DNA from: Lactarius indigo
Taxonomy: Eukaryota > Basidiomycota > Agaricomycetes > Russulales > Russulaceae
NCBI GenBank assembly: GCA_025766275.1
Contig: JAFKAC010000002.1
Coordinates: 558,001 to 622,000, forward strand
Direction of reading: 5' to 3'
Length of the DNA: 64,000 nucleotides
A program made the position numbers and the translations under genes. Of this stretch, positions 59,229-64,000 are shown piece after piece. The notes beneath the pieces were generated by a model. The model was not told the DNA's origin. It did no database searches and was given only the letters and a program-made list of their open reading frames with translations. Each line of letters opens with the position of its first letter. Position 1 is the first letter of the stretch.

Positions 59229-59838
59229 GGCCTTTTTCATTTTCGGCATCTTTTTTGTCCTGTTCACTATTTCTCTCTGCCTCGGTATCTCTTTACATAC
59301 TTGTCTCAAATCTAGCTAGTTCACTGCCCTACTGTACCATTTCTGTATCAAATTCAATCTCCATTTGCTGTCTTGTTTCGCCCTGCGTGATTGTGAGTTG
59401 GTCGTAATGTTTCAGCAGCTGTTCAGAGCTGGTCAAATAACTCACAAGCGGTCTGATTTTATCGCTTAGAGTCGGCGGAGGATTCCTCAGCGTTTGAGAA
59501 TGTCTACCTCCCCAAATATTTTCAGATCTCCGAAATCTTATTTACCAAGGCAGCAAAAATGTTGGCTTGAGCTGCCGCAACACTAGATCATTGTCAAGGC
59601 ATTTAATGGCGCTGAAAATTTGCACAACACGTGTATAGATAGATATTTACGTTACACTCTGAGAGACGCTTGGTACGAGTGAGAATTCAGAAAAGGGATG
59701 TGAGGGAGATACTAATCATCTGCAGCGGTGCATGCCCCTTGCTCCTCCTCCTTCTAGCGACCCACTCTGGTCCTGGCAGACATGCCGCTGCTCCTATTGG
59801 ACACATTCACCTTCTAGAGTCAATGAGGAAGCTATCAC
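59229..59838. other. Noncoding region between convergent genes b and c
   Basis: This 610-bp gap lies between the stop codons of two converging genes. I see no convincing reading frame with splice sites, no RNA gene and no repeat. It should hold both 3' ends. Confidence 0.6.
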
Positions 59839-62012
59839 TTACTGAATTTGCTTAGCCCGCTCAGTAGGCCGCGTTACGCGCGCTGAGCGCCGAGTGTCAT
59901 TCTGTGCATTTGTCAAACGGCGATCAACTTTCTGGCGCTTGGAGGGGGGGGTATCGGCAGTTGCCTGAGTGAGAGGCCCTGAGTTTCAAGGCGCTAGATT
60001 GAATTTAGGTCACTTACATGGTCATCAGGGGAGCGTTCCTGGGCAGGACCCGCCCTTGAGCTGCCGATGGGAGCTGGGTGCTGCATGATGATGCGAGGGC
60101 GAGGGCGAGGGCGAGTGCAGGTGCGGGTGTGAGGAGGTGGAGGAGGTGGTGGGGGGTTGGGAGGGTGTGGGGGCAGAATTCCCCCATCTTCTTGCATCGG
60201 CAGCTCCTCATGAGGCTGCTGGCCATTGGCGCTCTGGTGGGGGTGAGGCCAGAGTTACAGAAACATAAGGGAGCTCAGCTACTTACACTGCTTGGACTCC
60301 CAGCACCATCTTCTTGGCTTTGTCCATTAGACCCACCCCCGGTTGAATGCTCACCATCATAATGCCTGTTAGCCTTATCCACTTTCTTGAAGCGGAATGG
60401 GATCTCGCCGGCAGCTCGCCTCTGTATCCAGTGCTTGAGTAGGGAGTTGGCATCATCGAGACGAATGTGATGGTATTGTGTCAGAGTGACCCCCTCCGGC
60501 AGGTACTCAGCAGCGATAAAGTCGCCTTGGGCCGCATGTATTCTGGCCCATGGGACCCTTCCCTTGCACCCACCAGCAGCAATCCCTGAAAATCAGATAA
60601 CTGGCTAGGTCGGCAACAGGGAACTGTAGTTCACTCACGGTACATCTCACTCATGAACTTGCCAATGACCACCTTCTTGTACATGAGGCCCTCGCGATCA
60701 ATGTCTTCCCATTTCGGCAGCACAGGGTACCCATTTTCGTCCATCGGCAGCTTCACCTTAGGGGTTTTATCCTTCCTTTTTCTGTCCTCTTCACCGCTAT
60801 CAGCGGGGTATTCCCCTACAAAGGTGTCATGTTAGTACATTTCTCTTGAAGTGAAATAAACGCCGACCAAAAGACTCGGCAGTCCATCTTGAGAACTCCT
60901 CAACCAGTGGGTCCTTTGACCAGCCTTTGTACCGGGCTTTGAAAGAAGTTCCGCCCAGCTCGTCATTGTTGTCATAGCTATTTGATAGGTTGTTAGATTG
61001 TAAGTAGATTGTAAGTAGATAGCTTTGTATACGCACAACATGATCGAGGGTCCGTCATCATCACAATACCCCCCCAAAATAGCAACGCGCACTCCATATT
61101 GGCGGTACATGGTCTCAGAAAAGTCCCGGATTGTATGAATACCGTGCTTCTCAAACATCCTTGGTGAGATTTAGTCAACTTCCATCTGGTAAAATGATCG
61201 GCATGTACATACCGCTGCTGCTGCCGAGGAGGTACACCTTGCTCTGCCCATTTCTTCGCCTCTGCTCGGTACTTCACCCGTGTGTCTTCATCCAACCTTT
61301 CGTCAATTAACTTCACAGCCTTCCTGTAACAGCCAAGGTAGCTTCGTGATCCTGACGTTGACCCAGACATTTCAACAGCCATCTTGTCCAGTTCCTGCCG
61401 GTGATGGTCAATCAAAATGTCGTGATATGTCCATCGTTTGCGACGAAAGCTGAATCTTTTGCGCTCCTGTCGGCACTTGTTGTAAAGGTACCGGCGGACA
61501 AGCTGCAAAATATCAGGGCTGGACAATGTAGCCAAGAGTGCACATACTGTTTCTACGACCTTTCTATCAAATTCGGCGCCTTGTCGCCAGTGTCTCTCAA
61601 TGCGGTCCACCGAATCTTGGACGATTTTTAACCGACCATCTGCATCGGCAGCTCTGAACTCGGCAGTGTGCTTCTGCAACATGCTCGCTTGTTCATCTGT
61701 GATTTCAATGTCCTGCTTTGAGGGGCTGTGAAGTGACATCAACAGAGGGCGTTTGCATAAATACAATGGTTATACACACCTTTCTTCACTTGTGGCACCT
61801 CCCACCTCGTCCTCAAGATCGGCAGCGAGCCAATGTAACTCGCCAGATGCGATTGACCCGAAGTCAGAAGATGGATATGAGCCCTCAGACTCTAGACCTG
61901 AGTCATAGTCTTCGTCTGAAGTTTCATCATCTGACAGAGCCGCGTCCTTCTCCCCCTTACTGCGATCCACAGAGTTGGGCTTAGCACCTTTCTTGGTTGT
62001 TTTTCCAGGCAT
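59839..62012 (-). CDS. Gene c: lineage-specific protein of unknown function (8 exons)
   Basis: Spliced model of 598 residues: exons 62012-61780, 61725-61213, 61159-61037, 60977-60868, 60815-60639, 60585-60287, 60233-60018 and 59964-59839. All introns are 50-60 bp GT-AG with matching phases. The fourth uses the weaker donor GTCGGC but has a good TACTAAC branch site. It has a basic start, an acidic Ser-rich segment (residues 20-75), and a long alpha-helical Arg/Glu-rich domain (about 80-290: ADGRLKIVQDSVDRIERHW, FRRKRWTYHDILIDHHRQEL). A Gly/Asp-rich segment (GYCDDDGPS; NDELGGTSFKARYKGW), a Pro-rich tail and a basic C-terminus follow. It resembles a hypothetical family common in Agaricomycetes. 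It shares a 170-bp upstream region with the TET/JBP gene. Confidence 0.78.
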
Positions 62013-62182
62013 GGGGAAGATTCACGGGAGGGACAGACCGAAGGACTGAGAATCTGCGGCAGTTTAAGTGACGATATCACATGCTCGGCAGTGTGGGTTT
62101 GTTTATCAGCAGCTAAAAAAACTACGGAATTCGGGTGGATCGGCAGCTAGTCTTCTGTGCCAAGTTCCTTAACGGTTAGAAT
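62013..62182. promoter_or_regulatory. Bidirectional upstream region of gene c and the TET/JBP gene
   Basis: Only 170 bp separate the two divergent start codons, so regulatory DNA is probably shared. It contains TCGGCAGC at 62140-62147 and near-copies at about 62052 and 62084. No clear TATA box was seen. Confidence 0.6.
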
Positions 62183-63487
62183 ATGCAGTCTTTCCAGCCT
62201 GTTAACTCCCGCAGACTCACTCCCCTGAGTCTCTCCCATCTCTGTGCTCAATATCTCCGAGCTCAGTTCCAATTCAAGTTAGATGAGCGCTCCTCTGAGC
62301 TGATTGACGCTGCCATGGCGCCACAAGTCCCCCTGATGCTGCCGGTGCATCTAATTTCTGAGCTGGACCGAATGGCACTCACACTGGTGGATGCCTTCAT
62401 GAACCGCGGTCAGTTATGTAGACCAGTCACTCAGGCATCAATTTCTGAGATAATCTGAGCAGTGAAGATAGAGTGGGATGCTACGCGTTATGCGGAGAAG
62501 CTCCCAAAGAAGTTCCCAAGGCCAGGAACTGCTGCCGCAGACGCTGGCGAGGCCATTATGAGAAGGCAATATCCTCCACGGAATGATTCAGCTGCCGACA
62601 TTCCCATTTCAAGACCCTGCATTATTGTTGATATGCAGGGAGTTATATTGGCATGGCACCTTCCTGGAATCTTGAATGATTCTAGGCAAGTGAGTTTATT
62701 CACCTTGTCCGATCACCGCATCAAATTGAATATGCATTTTAGAGTGAAATGATGGCCGCGACAGCGAAGTTACATCCATTGCTGGAAAAGCGCCGAACAG
62801 GCACCTCTTGGCGCCTTGATCCAGGATACTTTCCTTTGGGATTAGATGGCCATCAAGGGTTAATTGACCTTTCACCTGCATGGTTCCAACAAGGGCATGA
62901 GGTGAGCTGTTTAATCATGTAATATTTTCTTGTTCAGCAGCTGATTTCACATTGAGACGGTACAAAATTTCCCTCAGGTCTCCGTGTCTTTGAAAAGTCC
63001 AGCTGCCTTAGACTGGCTAGATCGCGCCACTGAAACGAATTCAATAATGGGTGCGATACTGGCTGTCATTCATCCGGAACTTTATGATGCCGGTCGGGAT
63101 ACCTTCAAAGTGCTAAGAAGCTGCTCTGAGATCGAGCCCCAGGAGATCCTCCACCAATGGACATCCGTTTACAGCGGCATCTCTGTCATATGTAACCGCC
63201 TCACGCCACCACATCGGGATGTCAGTTCCAGAAAACAATGGTATGACCTACTGGCGTCTGTAGGAAGCTACCGAAATTGCAATTTGAAGCTGCCGGGCCT
63301 TGGACTTTCACTTGAGTATGGTCCTGGTTCAGTAGTTGGAGTGTTAGCAGCAATGTTGGAGCATGAAGTGGAGCACTTTGAAGGAGAAAGAGTGTGCTAT
63401 GTATATTTTATGAGGGATAGAGTGCACGAGTGGGCTAAGGTGCCAGGGAAATCTTGGATGTCAGTAGACCGCTATCCGGTAGCGTAG
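62183..63487 (+). CDS. Gene d: TET/JBP-type 2-oxoglutarate/Fe(II) dioxygenase (4 exons)
   Basis: Spliced model of 373 residues: exons 62183-62408, 62463-62689, 62743-62901 and 62978-63487, with all phases consistent. The C-terminal half is the TET/JBP fold of fungal enzymes that oxidise 5-methylcytosine in DNA. The iron ligands are visible as the H-x-D of TPPHRD (H283, D285) and the downstream His in AMLEHEVEHFEGER (H333), with R342 for 2-oxoglutarate. Family hallmarks NRLTPPHRD, WYDLLASVGSY, LKLPGLGLSLEYGPG and YFMRDRVHEW are all present, so it looks catalytically competent. Intron 1 (54 bp) is a multiple of three and contains an in-frame TGA, so it must be spliced out or the gene is interrupted. 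No DNA-binding domain was recognised in the first 200 residues. Confidence 0.92.
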
Positions 63488-64000
63488 AGAATTCCAATGC
63501 TTTCCCCTATATAGATTTCCTTCCCTCAGTGAGGTCAGACTTCTATGTCCCTAGCAATGAGCATAGGTGAAATGGGGCATAGCCATTGGAGCAGATCTAT
63601 GGGGTCGGCAGCTCATCTGTTGGCTCGATGTTTTGCAGATGCGAAGAAACGTTGTTTTTTTGCAGCAGCTCACCAAATGTCTCAAGCGTGTACATCTTCC
63701 CAAGAAAAGTGAAATGGTGTAGTGGCCAAGAACCTGAGTTTGCCTATTCCCCCTCTTCAGAGCTGCCGAACAATTCAATATCCTTTCCATGTTAATGGGG
63801 CGTGTTCATACTGCTTTCATAGAGACTATACTATCAAGCTCTATGTATTAATCTAGCTGTGCGAGACAAATCTGTTGTTTTTTGTCTACAGTGACTGAGG
63901 ATCTAGATTTGTGAATGCAGAGTGCTCCCTCCTCTGAGCTGCCGAACAATCAAAATCCTCATGATGTTAATGGGGCGTGCTCATACTGCGTCCTCAGAGT
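63488..64000. repeat. 3' flank with the start of a 176-bp-spaced repeat
   Basis: A segment of about 70 bp beginning GAGCTGCCGAACAAT and containing TTAATGGGGCGTG and TCATACTGC occurs at about 63760-63830 and again at about 63936-64000, 176 bp apart. The second copy runs out of the window. The first about 270 bp after gene d contain nothing I recognise besides one TCGGCAGC (63605-63612). Confidence 0.65.

Noticed and set aside
59670..59855. Small frame of 61 codons between genes b and c
   Set aside because: It overlaps the gene c 3' end on the other strand and shows no codon bias, splice sites or recognisable motif.
55796..63487. A KDZ transposase accompanying the TET/JBP gene, as reported for some mushrooms
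   Set aside because: No frame in this stretch shows a transposase catalytic core or the expected length; the other three genes do not resemble one.
1..64000. tRNA or rRNA genes
   Set aside because: No cloverleaf with A and B boxes or rRNA core sequence was recognised by eye; a covariance search would be needed to exclude them fully.

Overview
The window reads as a filamentous basidiomycete, most probably an Agaricomycete (mushroom-forming fungus). Four spliced genes carry short GT-AG introns (mostly 49-68 bp). One of them is a TET/JBP-type dioxygenase of the kind expanded in mushrooms. The rest is dominated by chromodomain Ty3/Gypsy retrotransposons (chromoviruses). The species cannot be named from the sequence.

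Layout. (1) 1-48216 is a stack of nested LTR retrotransposons, labelled E1-E6 and E8. E3 (+, its 5' part lies left of the window) is the oldest host. Into it jumped E8 (-, 1-2883, 5' part only), E2 (-, 3008-18800) and E4 (+, 23159-40411). E2 was then interrupted by E1 (+, 9055-16962). E4 was interrupted by E5 (-, 25237-33049) and by three solo LTRs (24631-25035, 34521-35041, 37756-38373). E3's own 3' LTR is cut at 41961 by E6 (+), which carries a further solo LTR (43599-44183). Every nesting event with both ends in the window has a matching 5-bp target-site duplication. (2) 48217-52775 is a 5'-truncated minus-strand element, E7, which cuts off E6. (3) About 52776-55640 is a satellite: 43-45 bp subrepeats around GGGCCCA in a higher-order unit of about 175 bp. 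(4) 55796-63487 holds four apparently intact genes in two divergent pairs: gene a (-) with gene b (+), and gene c (-) with the TET/JBP gene d (+). The last 240 bp begin another repeat with 176-bp spacing.

How it fits together. The retrotransposons share one architecture: gag with a CCHC knuckle, a -1 frame step at GGGTTTT or GGATTTT, then protease, RT, RNase H, integrase, chromodomain and a C-terminal extension. All appear to prime reverse transcription with their own RNA: 11 nt just after the 5' LTR are complementary to 11 nt at the likely transcription start in the LTR, as in Tf1/sushi elements. They are decaying almost only by CpG transitions. Of 48 LTR-to-LTR differences counted by eye in four elements, all are transitions and 46 are at CpG. 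All 29 premature stops located are TGA, mostly at positions where a sister copy has arginine. That is the footprint of 5-methyl-CpG deamination, and the intact TET/JBP gene encodes an enzyme of the class that oxidises 5-methylcytosine.

A separate unexplained signal is the 8-mer GCTGCCGA/TCGGCAGC. It occurs about 20 times in the 8.2 kb of host sequence, in several reading frames, both orientations and noncoding DNA, and about 20 more times in the satellite. I saw no copy in the retrotransposons.
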